A stretch of DNA of 64,000 nt, from contig OX485804.1 in assembly GCA_950295325.1 (NCBI GenBank), positions 65,696,033 through 65,760,032 of the forward strand. Direction: 5' to 3'. Positions 32,961 through 44,874 of the stretch are shown in pieces. The DNA is from Polytrichum commune. Taxonomy: Eukaryota > Streptophyta > Polytrichopsida > Polytrichales > Polytrichaceae. Position numbers and translations under genes: made by a program. How positions within the stretch are numbered: the first letter of the stretch is position 1; every line of letters begins with the position of its first letter. A model generated the notes under the pieces. It saw only the letters and a program-made list of their open reading frames with translations, searched no databases and was not told where the DNA came from.

Positions 32961-35900
32961 ATGGCGGGCAGGTTGGTGACGACGGTGGCGAGGCACGCCA
33001 GGCGCTCCGTCTGGCGAGGGGAGGGTGCTGCCGTGCGCCATAGCCATGCGATCGCCTTGCCTGACGAGAGGTTCCAGCGCTACAACTCGCCCGTGCCCAA
33101 AGATGTCGACCACACCAACGTCCTGGGCACGCCGGAGACCAAGGTCACCACGCTGGCCAATGGGTTGCGCGTGGCGAGCGAGAGCAACATGTCCGCGGAA
33201 ACGGCCACCGTCGGGGTGTGGATTGACGCGGGCAGTCGGTTCGAAACGGCTGAAACGAACGGGACGGCTCACTTTTTGGAGCACATGATATTCAAGGGGA
33301 CGAAGAAGAGGAACCTGCGGCAGCTGGAGGAGGAGATTGAGAATATGGGAGGCCATTTGAATGCCTACACCTCTCGGGAGCAGACAACTTACTACGCCAA
33401 GGTGTTGAAGAAGGATGTCCCGGTTGCTGTGGACATTCTGGCCGACATTCTGCAGAATTCTTCGTTCGAGGAGGAGCGGATCAATCGGGAGCGCAATGTC
33501 ATCCTTCGGGAGATGGAAGAGGTACGTTGGATCTCGCCTTATGAGCTCTGGGAGACCCTTGGCTATTTACATTTGCACGAATGACACAAACAAGTGAGCA
33601 ATCGACCTCGAATAATTCCTCTGGGCTGATGACCCCTTAGAATTCGGGAAAATTCTAACATTAAGACGGACCTTATTTCACCTTGGAGTGCATGCTGTTC
33701 ATATATTACATTGGCCTCGGAGCACTCTTCTCCGGATCAGACTCTTGAATTAGGGTTGGCCCTTTCCCAGCCTCAGGTTTATGCAAGGGTAGGATTTGGA
33801 AAAGACTTTCACAATTGTTTGGGAATAACAGAGAGGGGAATAAAGAATAAGCGACAGGGATGAATTGGAGCAGGAAGCGTAGTATGAAAGTCCGGATGCC
33901 TGCATCAAGCATCCGAACTTGGTGGTATTTGGCTCAAGGATCAATTTTTGGACCTACAGAGTAACGGCGTCCTCCTCTGTCGATCCATAGGACCCGGGCA
34001 ATTATATTCGAAGGAGGTGAAGTTGAAGAAAGCCGAGCCTTGTAGTTTGTAGAACTTCGAAATTGGCACCACTTGGGTGGATGAAATTGGTTATGACCAG
34101 GAATATTACACTGATGGCAGGTTGAAGGTCAAGTGGAGGAGGTGATGTTTGACCACTTGCACGCAACTGCATTTCAATTCAGTCCTTTGGGTCGCACAAT
34201 TTTGGGTCCTGCAGAGAACATTCGGAACATCAGCAAGTCTGACTTGAGGAATTACATCACCACGCATTATACAGGACCCCGAATGGTACGCGCTTTTTAA
34301 CACCTACTGTTCTTGCGGAGCGATGGCAAACCTTTATCTTGATGTCGTGGAATATGATTGCTACCATTGGTGATTGGTGATTGAGCTCGCATCAATTTAT
34401 AAATGAGTTTGTCAATCGGAAACGCCCAGATTCATTGGATCCAAAGTCATGCTGCAGCAGCTGGAGTACTTTCCTTGTCTAACTATGTGAACACAACAGG
34501 CTCCGCATCCTTGTTCGGCAATGACTGCACATCTGCATGTTGGTCCAGTGGATGTTGGGAAACATATGCAGGGATAACAGTTCTTCACTCTTACCGAATA
34601 GTTTCTGGAGAAATTGCAGACCAATTTTAGCCTTATAATCTAGCAGCCAATGTAGAATCCTGGCTTTGAGACTGGGGGAAAGATCTCTGCATGTGCTTAT
34701 ATTCATTTTTAGGGCTGCAGGTAGTTGCTGCTTCAGGAGCTGTTAGTCACGATGAGCTTGTGAAAACAGTGGAAAAGTCTTTCCAGAATCTTTCAGCTGA
34801 CACAACAACAGCTGGGCACCTTGTTGAACAGGATCCTGCTATATTCACAGGATCAGAGGTATGTAACCTAGTTCAAGTCTGCTATGAGCAAACGAACTGC
34901 ATTCTTTGGAACTGATTATCTGGTAGAGGTCATTTGTGTGCATCTATTTCACTTTGGGTGTCACCGTGTCAGGTTCTAGCGATAAATTTTGGCAATTGCA
35001 TTGTTTCTGTACATGGAGGTGATTTGGAATATTTGTGAGTGGATTACACATTTGTAGAGTTGAAGTTGTAGCTGACATCTGTGTCTCGATGTTTGTGTGT
35101 AACAGGTTCGTATTCGTGACGATGATGTACCCTTGGCTCACTTTGCTGTTGCAGTGAAAGGTGCAGCATGGACAGATCCGGATTCCATTGCGCTGATGGT
35201 AATGCAGACAATGTTGGGAGCATGGAACAAGAGTGCGGGTGCTGGGAAGCATATGGGGTAATTACATGCAATCGAGTGTGCAGAATGACACTATGCTGCT
35301 TGTCATGAGCTGATTCATGTAATTTTAACTTCTATCTTTTAGATTGGGTTTATATTTATGGCTCTTAAATTAATCTGCAATTGCTACAGGTCAGAGATGG
35401 CTCAAAAAATTGGAGCAAATGAGTTGGCAGAGAGTGTGATGGCATTTAACACCAACTATAGCGATGCTGGGCTCTTTGGGGTTTACGCAGTTGCCAAGGT
35501 CCGATCTCTGACTGGCATATGACTATCATTGTTTGCATTGAATATTGGCATGAAGATACTTGCTAGTTGAAATGCAAACCAATACAAGATTCAGAAGAAT
35601 AGAATTTTTTTCTTATGTAGTACTGTCCTTGGTCACCAACAGAGTCCAGGACTCGGTTGATTAAGGCAAGATGGCTGAAGTTCTATGAGCATTTCGTGGC
35701 TCTTCCTAAGGACGTCTTTGAATGCTGAATAACCTGGTACTGTAGGTCTGTTCCTGTAGTAATGGGCATCTTGCATTGACTTTCGAGTGCTTTCTGCCGA
35801 GTATGATGTGTACAGTGAGTTCCTTATTCTCATATAGTCCCTTGCACCTGCAGCCAGAGTGTCTTGATGATCTGTGCTATGTCATAATGAAAGAGTTTGG

Positions 35901-37178
35901 GAGAATGATTTACCGCGTGGACCAAGATGATGTGGCTCGGGCACGAAATCAGGTCTGGAAGCTTTCCTATTGGAGGTGCTTGTATTGTGATTTTTTGTTT
36001 TACTTCAGGGGTGATTTTTATATGTCTGAGGTTATGTACTACATATTTACTAGAGATGATTGGTGATCATCTGGTATTGAAGCTGCTACCATCAAATTTC
36101 TGGGCTATGAAGAACCAAGCTAACATACACATGGTGGCATATTTTCTTGTTGCAGTTGAAATCATGTTTGCTTCTTCACCTCGATGGAACAAGTCCTGTT
36201 GCTGAAGACATCGGTCGGCAGGTAGGGTGCATTGGACATTTGATGAATTAAAGCTTTTTTCTTTTGGTGCAGTGGTTGGACTGAGACTTTTTATGCAATT
36301 CACATAGTAGTACTAAATGCCTGCCTGGTTCGTTCACAAAACGCCGACAGGCATGGTCTCAGGTTCCATAGGACCAGAAGCTTCATTACTTGCAAAAGCT
36401 GGTGGTTTTCTTGCACATGCATTTGAGACTACTATAGTGGTGGTTAAAGACTCCTGAAGTTTCTTACAACTTGTATGATGTGGGCTTAGAGAAACATCTT
36501 CTGATGCAAAAGGTGAGGAGGCTACAAATGTTTATGCACTTCCTTCAGGACTCTTTTAGGATTGTGCAAAGGCTAAGGAAGCAGCCTGTCAAAAACTGAA
36601 CCTCACTGTTTGAGTAGCACACAGTTGTATCGTCACTCAGATTTTAATGCATCTTTTACTTTGGTATCTGCAGATTTTGACATACGGAAGACGAGTTCCT
36701 CTGGCTGAGTTATTCGCTCGTATTGATGCCGTGGATGCGGACACTGTAAAGCGTGTTGCCAGCCGCTTCATATTTGATAAGGTCAGGCCTCTGTTTATTC
36801 TACTTCCAAAAGTTGAGTGCTCTGTTTGTTCCTTAAGATGACTATGCGTGAAGATGCAGAACCAAAGCAAAAGGATGGCCCATTACCACTGTCTATGGAT
36901 AATATACTTGTGGACAGGTAACATTTTAAAGGCCTGTCCTCCATGTAGCTGGAAAATGAAAACGAGTGCCCCTTGTTCGTGTACAGTTTAGTCACAACCT
37001 ATTGGTTGTCCTTGCTCTTGCTATTTCTGTTAAATGTCAGGAGATAGATGTTGGCAAATGCTGACTGGATTACATATTTTTTGGATATCAGGAACTAGCC
37101 ATTGCTGCCATGGGGCCCATCCAAGAGCTCCGCGATTACACATGGTTCCGGCGCAGGACTTACTGGCAACGTTACTGA
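32961..37178 (+). CDS. Mitochondrial processing peptidase beta subunit / complex III core 1
   Basis: Nine exons: 32961-33521, 34121-34285, 34721-34858, 35106-35257, 35390-35498, 35854-35952, 36156-36221, 36674-36781 and 37092-37178. They join in frame to 494 residues, close to plant MPP-beta. All introns are GT-AG. The start [16 protein letters not shown] is Arg-rich and Ser/Ala-rich without acids, as in a mitochondrial presequence. An upstream in-frame ATG at 32745 exists but encodes no presequence-like start. The M16B zinc site HFLEH is at residues 104-108, and the distal Glu falls in REMEE at the end of exon 1, as expected for the active beta subunit. Later hallmarks are [39 protein letters not shown]-like [18 protein letters not shown], and the terminal [13 protein letters not shown]. 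In plants this protein cleaves presequences while it is a core subunit of the bc1 complex in the inner membrane. Confidence 0.95.
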
Positions 37179-37763
37179 GTGATTTGTGGGGTTTCATATT
37201 AGTAGTCTTGTTAATCCGTAAAGGCCAATCTCATTCTTAGATTTGCAGATAAGGATCCAGATACAAATCACTTATGGAAGAGCGCACTTGCTACTTGTTT
37301 CTCTATTCCTGCAGTGATGCCCAACGGCTCTTGTAGGTGGATGGTCCTGTCAGGCACTAGCACTGTTGGTTCAGAGGTTACACATGCTTTCAGGAAGCAT
37401 GTCCATTGTCTTTCACTCCAAATAATTGAAAGTCTACAAATAGGAAGCACATCTGCAGAGAATTATTCCAAGGCTAGTAGGTGCGTCATTGCATCTGTAT
37501 GAATGTCATTGTTGCAGATGTCACTATCAACTACTATTTGCATTTCAAGTATGACTGCTTTGTGTAGATGCCAAGCCCTTCACTATATCAAAAATAAAAT
37601 GAATTAGCATATAGTTTTGCAGGTTGGAGCAAAGATAAGGTTTATTGTGAGGGTGGCCACCGTTGTCAGTCCCATGTTAAATGCCCGAACCTTTAACTTG
37701 TCAAGACAACCTGCAAACCTGCAAATCTGCTCATGCTACTGTACTCCTCACAACAGGCATAAA

Positions 37764-37948
37764 CTACACTAAATATGATGTTTAGTGTCATATGTTATGT
37801 TATGTCACTATGGTAAGTTTTTGGATGACACTTCTTATGAATAAGTGAACAAATGTTGTCATGGATGATGGATGATGGCCAAAACCCTACCTCTCTTGTC
37901 AGCAACTTGTCATGAAATATTGTCATGGATGATTGAAATTTGGATGGT
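37764..37948 (-). mobile_element. MITE family 1, truncated inverted copy
   Basis: It starts with the terminal repeat CTACACTAAATATGATGTTT and matches the right half of the complete copy at 9389-9765 in inverse orientation. The similarity stops abruptly after TTTGGATGG. The second terminal repeat is missing. Confidence 0.75.
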
Positions 37949-40329
37949 TGTTTGTATGGGGATCTTTTGGATATTGAAGCCAAGGTCTACTTATCGCCGG
38001 TGTTAGCATACCATCAAAAGGATATTTCATTGAGAAATTGTCACGATGACTTCAAATTACAAGTACCCTAATCAACTAAATGCTCCCACACAATAGTTTG
38101 TGCAAGTCCTGAACAAGTATTTAACCCCTAACTTCCTGGCTACCAATTTCTGGTTGATGGATAATTTGCTACATTAACCCCATCTAACTCATTCCAGTCA
38201 AATCAAAATAATTATAAACATCAAGTCAACATGGATATGTACACATAGACACACGAGCCATGCAATTGTAGATCTCTATTATAGAATGTGTAAAAACATG
38301 TCAAAGTGGGAAGTGGTCATGTTTTTGTTTTGTTGGGAGCTCATGTGAGGGTGTTGACTCCAATCAATAGTTGTCACTTCAATGTTGTTTGATGTTCATG
38401 TGAATTGGCCTTTGTGCTCACACCGACTGTTCACTCTAACATTTGGACACTCTCAATTTTTTAGGAATTCTTTGCATATACAAGGTTAAGAAATATGGGA
38501 TAGTTTACACACTCCAAATGCGAAGGTGGCTAGCTTATTGCGATTTGCACATTTTGGCATGAGAATTTGTGGAGATGCTTAACTACTTAGTTGTTCCCAT
38601 CTAGTGGATCACACAAGCCTTGAACTCATTTACCATGTGAACTTGACTAGTCAAAGGTCTTTTTGGGGGGATAAAAACAAGGCATTTTCTTGTGCATCAC
38701 TTCCTTCAATTGTGATGATCTAAAAATCACGAGGGTTGTCCAAGCCCATTTTTTCTCTCTCGCAAGATCCTACAAACGAATCCCATTTTAACCTCAAAAC
38801 TTTGTCCATGAAAACTCCATAACCAACATTGAGCGAAATGCACTTGAAACAACCCTTTCATGGGCTTGGGAAGTTAAGGGTTAAGTCAAGTTTTAAGCGG
38901 TGTGTAAGATTCAAACTATGCTAGACACTACATTGATTATCCCAAATAGTGCATGCTACTATCAAAGTTACGCGGTGCAATAACGTCTTATTCAAAAGTT
39001 CAAAATTTACTAACAATAGTATATAGTTTGTTTGAACATTATAGAACATTATAGAACATAAATGACTTTGCTTGGCAAAATATTACATTCTCATCAAATA
39101 GTTATAGCATTTCATAACTCCGAATAGTAACACACACTTATTGGGATAAACAATGTACTTTATAAAAAGCAATGGAGAACACAAGGTAGGTCATTCTAAA
39201 ACCAACACCCCAACCAAAACTAACGGCCGAATTTCTTGCACAATAAGTATATAATGCTTTTGAGAATGTCCACCACCTTAACATCAAGTTCATGTGCTTG
39301 TTTTGGATCATTTACTAGTAAAACTTTAAAGCATCATAACTTTTGCATATAGAATATAAGTAAGACATAATTTACTTTGATGTTCTCACTACTAATGAGA
39401 ATTATTTTAAATTGTTGCAATCTAAAAATAGGTAGTATTTATGATCAATACTCAAAGGGACAATTTGAACACCATTAACTTTATAGTCATATATCATAAC
39501 ATGCAAAATGCATTTGAATCCAGGGCATTTTTATAAGGCTAAGTTTCTTAATATTTCTAGGGAATTGTTAAATCAACTGCGTAGTTTGTTAAAATGGCCA
39601 TAAAGACGTGTCTCACGGTCACATGACCTATCAAAATTAGATTTGTCATTGCACACATGAGGAGGAGCAAGAAATCAACTCTATGTTAGAATTAATAAAC
39701 TTGGTCAAATTGGATGACAAGTCATAGCCTACTTGACACCTTACATATCAATTGTAGTGGATTTAACCAATGTGTGATCGATTTAACAATCCTATGTTTT
39801 CAATTACATACATTTATCCCCCAATTGAGATATTGCGATGGATGAATAATAAGGCTTAGGTGGTGTCACTTTTGACATTTTCATCTTAAAATAACAATAA
39901 AGAAACCTTAACGAGCCCTATATGGCATGTTGAGGCCCGTAATGAGCCTCTTGGACCTTTAAGGGTTCAGTAAAGAACCAATGACAAACAAATGAAGACA
40001 ATTTGACGGCTAATAAGTTATGATGTAGCCAATTTAAAAATAAATAAAGTCGGGATTAGTTCAGCAATAGACATAAGATGTAAGCACATGGTTTGTATGA
40101 CGTTACCATGTGCACAATGAGTTGAAATGAAATTGATATCAGGAAGTCAATAGACTTATGGACCCAAAAGTATGTTATGGTTGTGTCAAACTGGCTAATT
40201 TTCTAGAGTGGCAGAGTGTGGTAGCCTCCATGAAATAGAGGCTAATGTTGTTGATCCGTTGGCCCAATCAGTGAAAGAGAGACGTAGGACTCCCTAATGT
40301 TACATTCTCAAACAATGATTGAAACTTTA

Positions 40330-41150
40330 ATCATTGTTTCAGCTCAAAAAGATCGAGTTTGGTTCGAACATGCAAAATGGACTATTCAGCATGCCATCTT
40401 TTATGGAACCATGTAGGGGACACTCGAGCACAAAGTGTGCCTCGTTTTCAACAACATTATAAGATCGTAAGTAGCATAATCTATTATATCTAGAGATAGG
40501 ATAGTCGACCACCATCTAGTTTCCATGGCAAGTCTATGATTTGAGGTACGGTAAGCACAAATGGTCTTGTGTTATGGTGGTGTCGATGGTTGCAACAAGT
40601 ACAATTCACATTCGTATTTGAGCAAATCCTTGAGGTGGAGGTATTCTAGTATCTTCCTTGAGAGATGGAAAGAGTTATACTCTTTAGCAAAAAAATAAAA
40701 GAAAAGATGCTTGATATTATCAAATGTGATTTTAAGTTTTGTTGGGTTGTCGTGGGGTTTCCAATGACATAGACCCCACGATGCTTTCCACATGGTTGTC
40801 AATTTGCACCAGGTGTCAAATCCTTGTTCGGCAAGATGTCAAGAAAGTGAGGTTGGTTGACTAACTAACCAAGAGGAGGGTAGGTGGCGAGTTGTTATTG
40901 AAAACCCATAGTTAGGTTAAGAGCATATAAATCCATAGGAAGTTCTCCAAATTCAGCCAAAAAAATATGATAAGTTGTCGAAGAACACACATTGACACGA
41001 GACATCATATGTATCTTCGTGCTCTTCTCGAAAACCTTCCAATGAGAGTTTGCCAAGTCACCTCTTCAAATTGTGATGTCAAATATGAAAGTTGGAAGCA
41101 CCAAAACCTTGAATAGATGGAATCTAAATTTTCAACATGTGACTCCAACT
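40330..41150 (-). pseudogene. Degenerate LINE reverse transcriptase, C-terminal part
   Basis: On the minus strand decayed frames give FKVLVLPTFIFDI followed by GDLANSHWKVFEKS (about 41.05-41.13 kb), a sequence type that follows the RT palm in plant LINEs. Farther on comes NVVENEAHFVLECPLHGSIK (about 40.40-40.46 kb), a zf-RVT-like ending. Several stops and shifts are present. It does not resemble ORF2 of copies A and B and so is from another LINE family. Confidence 0.5.
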
Positions 41151-42182
41151 ATTGCTTCTACAATGCACGTGTATAGGGTAGTAGGTACCCCAAAACATGT
41201 TTGAAGTTTTGTACATTATAGTGAATGTAGAATGAGTTTTCCAACTATGCTAGGTACTAATGGGGTCCCAAGTTCCAATGTAAGATTATACATATAGTAT
41301 CAAACACAAATTAAAGACAAAGGTGGAGAGAGGTTTGTAATATGCTTGAGAGTAGGCTCAAGGATGATTCTCTTTAACCAACATGTGATGTTCAATCGGT
41401 TGGAGTTGTAAAGGTGTTACTTATAGAAAGAAATAAAGAAAATAGGTTTGTAATAGGTTCGAGAGTGGACTGCAAGAGATGTTTTCAACCAATGAGAAGC
41501 AATATTTAACCCATCTTTTTGTATGACGTTTGTAAGCCTTAATAGAACTTTTACTTTTTTTCAATTGTTATCGGTCTCTCTCATAAGAATAGTTTTGTTT
41601 ACCTAGTTTCATTGTGTTACACATCCTCCAATAAGTGGATCCATCAAGGGAACTTCTCCTTGTATACTCGATAGACATAAGTTGGTTTGATTGCAACAAA
41701 AATGACAAGATATACAAAATGCAAAGACTGTAGGCACTGACAACATCCTGTGGCTTCAATTTGATATGTTGTCCTTTGTTTTCTCTTACTTCCTACACTA
41801 ATTATCCCCATTAGTGAGTGTTACTACTCAGAGTTACAATGCTATAACTATTTAATGAGAATTTCATATTTTACTAAGCAAAGGCATCTTTTATAATGTT
41901 CGGATAACCTATTGAACTTTTGTTGGTAAAAAATTGAACTCATGAGTAAGATGTTATTGCATTGTGTAACTCCGAATAATAACATGCATAAATTGGGATA
42001 AGTAGTGTAGCTTTCTCAAGAAGACTTAAACATTTTTTTTAAATATATATTTTTCCTCACTTGCCACATGCAATAAACATTCCTCTAGAGATAGTATTCC
42101 TGGAAGACAAAAGTTCAAGCTCATATTGTGTGCATCTTGTTATAAAGACGACACTAGAAGCCAATAAAAAATAAAATTTCTA

Positions 42183-44735
42183 TTGGGTAGAGAGAGTTGG
42201 GCTTTTCTTGTTTACAGCCATGCTTACTGTCAAGCTTAGTCTTTGTGCAATACATCCTCTTATCAAGAGGCCATACCATTCCTTTACATATCCATGTACC
42301 TTACAAAACCTGGGTGGGTGGGTGGGTGGGTGGGATCATTTCCCATGGCTACTCCCTTGCATATCAAACTACTTACCATGGTCATTGTCATTTCTTGGTA
42401 AATCTCTAAGAAGGTAAACCATCATAAGTAAACCACTTACTAAGGTTTTACCTTTGTACCCTTAATGTAAAGTAATGTCCTTCATATCCAAAGTATGTCA
42501 ACTTCTAGTATAAACCTTGTCTACTACTACTTCAAAGGTCCCATCATTACTTAATATACTACCTAACATTCCTCATCATTAAAGAATGTCTAAGCCCTAA
42601 GTATACACTATTTTTTTTGACAAAAGTCGGTATGCAAAACCTAAAGATGCTGTCAAATTTGTGAAGGGTCTGCCTCACCTGTGCCCATGCCACCAACCAA
42701 ATCCAAAGAGAGGGTTAGTAACGTACATGAGGTGAATAACAACATAACCCAATTGTTATTTATGTCACACAATAATGTACAGCATGAACATACGTTTGCA
42801 ACCAAGAATACACATACTTTCATGGAGTACTCTACCTGTTCCTTAGCCATTTGAACCTTGTGCATCCGAGGTTAGAGTTGAGTTACATACACCTCCCAAA
42901 ACACCCAGACTGCACCACTTACGCTAAGCTCAAAAGTTACTTAGGGTAAACAGCCACCGCGGTTTAGCCTTTGAAGGAGGTCCTTGTGATCTCACTCTCT
43001 TAACCCCTAAAGGACCGGGGGTGTTTTAGCTTAGGTCATGTTTTCTTGATTAGCTCTTGTAGCAAGCTCAATTTCTTATTAGTGTGGGGTAATTTTCACA
43101 ATCGGCACCGTTGAAACTAAAGAAGACTTACATAGCTTGTTTATGAAAAAAAGATCAACAAGATCGCACAATTTCTGAGAAATTGCCACCGTTGAGAAGA
43201 TTGATGGAAATTGTTCGGGCAGGGGGTACTTCGTACTTATGCTGAAATCAGATTGCTTAGAAGTGCTCCAAAACATCTGAATTTTTTTACCACATGTAAA
43301 GAACATTATGATCCTAATGTGGAATTTTTTTCGTCAAATTTTGAGGTGTGGAAAAAAAGATATGGGACTCTGAAGTCTCCAAGCAATGAGATTGGGCCCA
43401 AAAACTGAAAACTCAAAGAATTCGCCAAAAATCCAATCCTTCATCATTTTTTGATCAGAAAAGACCATTGGATCCATCTCGCAAAAATAGCCAGGGTCCT
43501 CTCCCCGCAAATTTGGGCTTCTTTGGAACAATCTCATCCAATTTGCACTTTTCTACAATCAAAAGCCCCCTGGGGGCCTTACGGTCCTTTAGGGGTTAAT
43601 ATAGAATTAGGTAGTCCTTCATGGCCATAGATGCAGATGCTCTGATCTATGGTGGAAATTCGTTAGTTGAAACTACCCTAACCCTAAAGTATCTTTACCT
43701 TGGGTTTAGCATAAGTAACTAGTTTAGCATAAGCATAGAGAGAGAGAGAGAGCGAGAGAGAGCTGGGCATTTCTTGTTAAGAACTAAGCTTATATTCAAG
43801 CATAGTCATTTTCTGAAAACATCCTCCAAACAGAGGCCATTCCATTCATATACCTATCTTTGTACTCCAAACAAAAAACCGGGTGGGTGGGTGGGATCCC
43901 TCCTCTCTTCAATACAATACATGTCTTAGAAACTCTATCGTATGGTATAACCATAGGTTATCACCATCTACTTTATGCAACCTATACTCTACTACCTCTA
44001 TACCCCTTGCATTGTTTGGCACAACCTTGTATGTACTAAACAACTTAAAGTCAAAAACTAGACATGACCTTTGTCATCACATGCACTTCAAAGTATATAA
44101 CCCAATAATCAATATATGCGTAAGTATTCACTATCTTCATCATGGAATACATACTATATATGATCACCAAATGTATGAGTCCAAAAAATAGATAAGCAAA
44201 ACCTAAGGATGTCGTTCAAAATTGTGAAGGGTCTGCCTCACCTGTGCCCATGCAACCAACCAACAAAAAATGAGGATTAGTCACGTACACGAGGTGAATA
44301 ACAGCAGAACCCAATTGTTATCTATGTCACACAACAAAACAACAATACCTCTTTTTGCATTACCCCATACTCCGTAAGAGAGTATATTACCTGTTCCTTT
44401 GCCATTGAAGTTTCTTGTGGAGCCGGATTGAAGCACTTAGCTTGAACCACCCACTAGTTAACCTCCTCTACCCTAATCACAGAACTTACCAAAGATAAAC
44501 GTCTAGTGCAGTTTAACCTTTGAGTGAAAGGGTACTTCCTCAAGCCCTTGCTCTTATTATACGATTAGGTTTTCAATCTTGTCCGTAGATGCAATGATCA
44601 TAATCTAAGGCGGACAATAGTTAGGTAGAGCGTTTTAAAACCCTAGGGTACTTACCCTTCAAAGATTATATTTACAGAGCTCAGTATTTATTGTATGGCA
44701 AGGTAAAAACAGAGTATAGAGAGAGAGAGAGAGAG
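42183..44735. repeat. Diverged direct duplication, about 0.95 kb unit
   Basis: Unit 1 (about 42183-42999 plus 43600-43740) and unit 2 (about 43741-44735) align in order. Shared blocks are a GA-rich start, GGGC(T/A)TTTCTTGTT, AGAGGCCAT(A/T)CCATTC, a (GGGT)n run ending GGGATC, TGTGAAGGGTCTGCCTCACC, GAGGTGAATAACA, and CCCAATTGTTAT. Unit 1 is longer because a TTAA-flanked element is inserted. No ORF is conserved. Confidence 0.7.
43004..43595. mobile_element. TTAA-flanked inverted-repeat element (592 bp)
   Basis: The ends read TTAACCCCTAAAGGACCG (43000-43017) and, inverted, the same 18 bases ending at 43599. TTAA is therefore either a piggyBac-like 4-bp target duplication or part of the inverted repeat. 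The duplicate unit at about 44555-44575 reads CTTATTATACGATTAGG where this one has CTTAA, element, TTAATATAGAATTAGG, so it preserves the empty site. The inside has no convincing ORF, so the element is non-autonomous. Confidence 0.7.
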
Positions 44736-44874
44736 AGAGAGCCACTTGTGTTGGTGTGAATGGGAGACACTTGACATTGACCATACATGCAAACTCAACT
44801 GTGAATCTGGAACATGCTTATAGAGGATGGGCATGGAACAAGTGCTACACCAATATGATAGATAGTGACACCAA

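Larger units (their letters stand above)
37179..42182. other. Intergenic DNA downstream of MPP-beta
   Basis: Apart from the partial MITE at 37764-37948 and the LINE remnant at about 40330-41150, I see no gene in these 5 kb. The DNA is AT-rich with stops in all frames. The first few hundred bases are presumably 3' UTR. Confidence 0.4.

Noticed and set aside
32745..33521. Upstream in-frame ATG at 32745 as the start of MPP-beta
   Set aside because: The added 72 residues overlap the duplicated promoter segment and do not look like a presequence, whereas [16 protein letters not shown] at 32961 does.
42311..42334. GGGT repeats as an interstitial telomere
   Set aside because: The unit is 4 bp (GGGT), not the plant telomere TTTAGGG, and it is a microsatellite within the duplicated segment.
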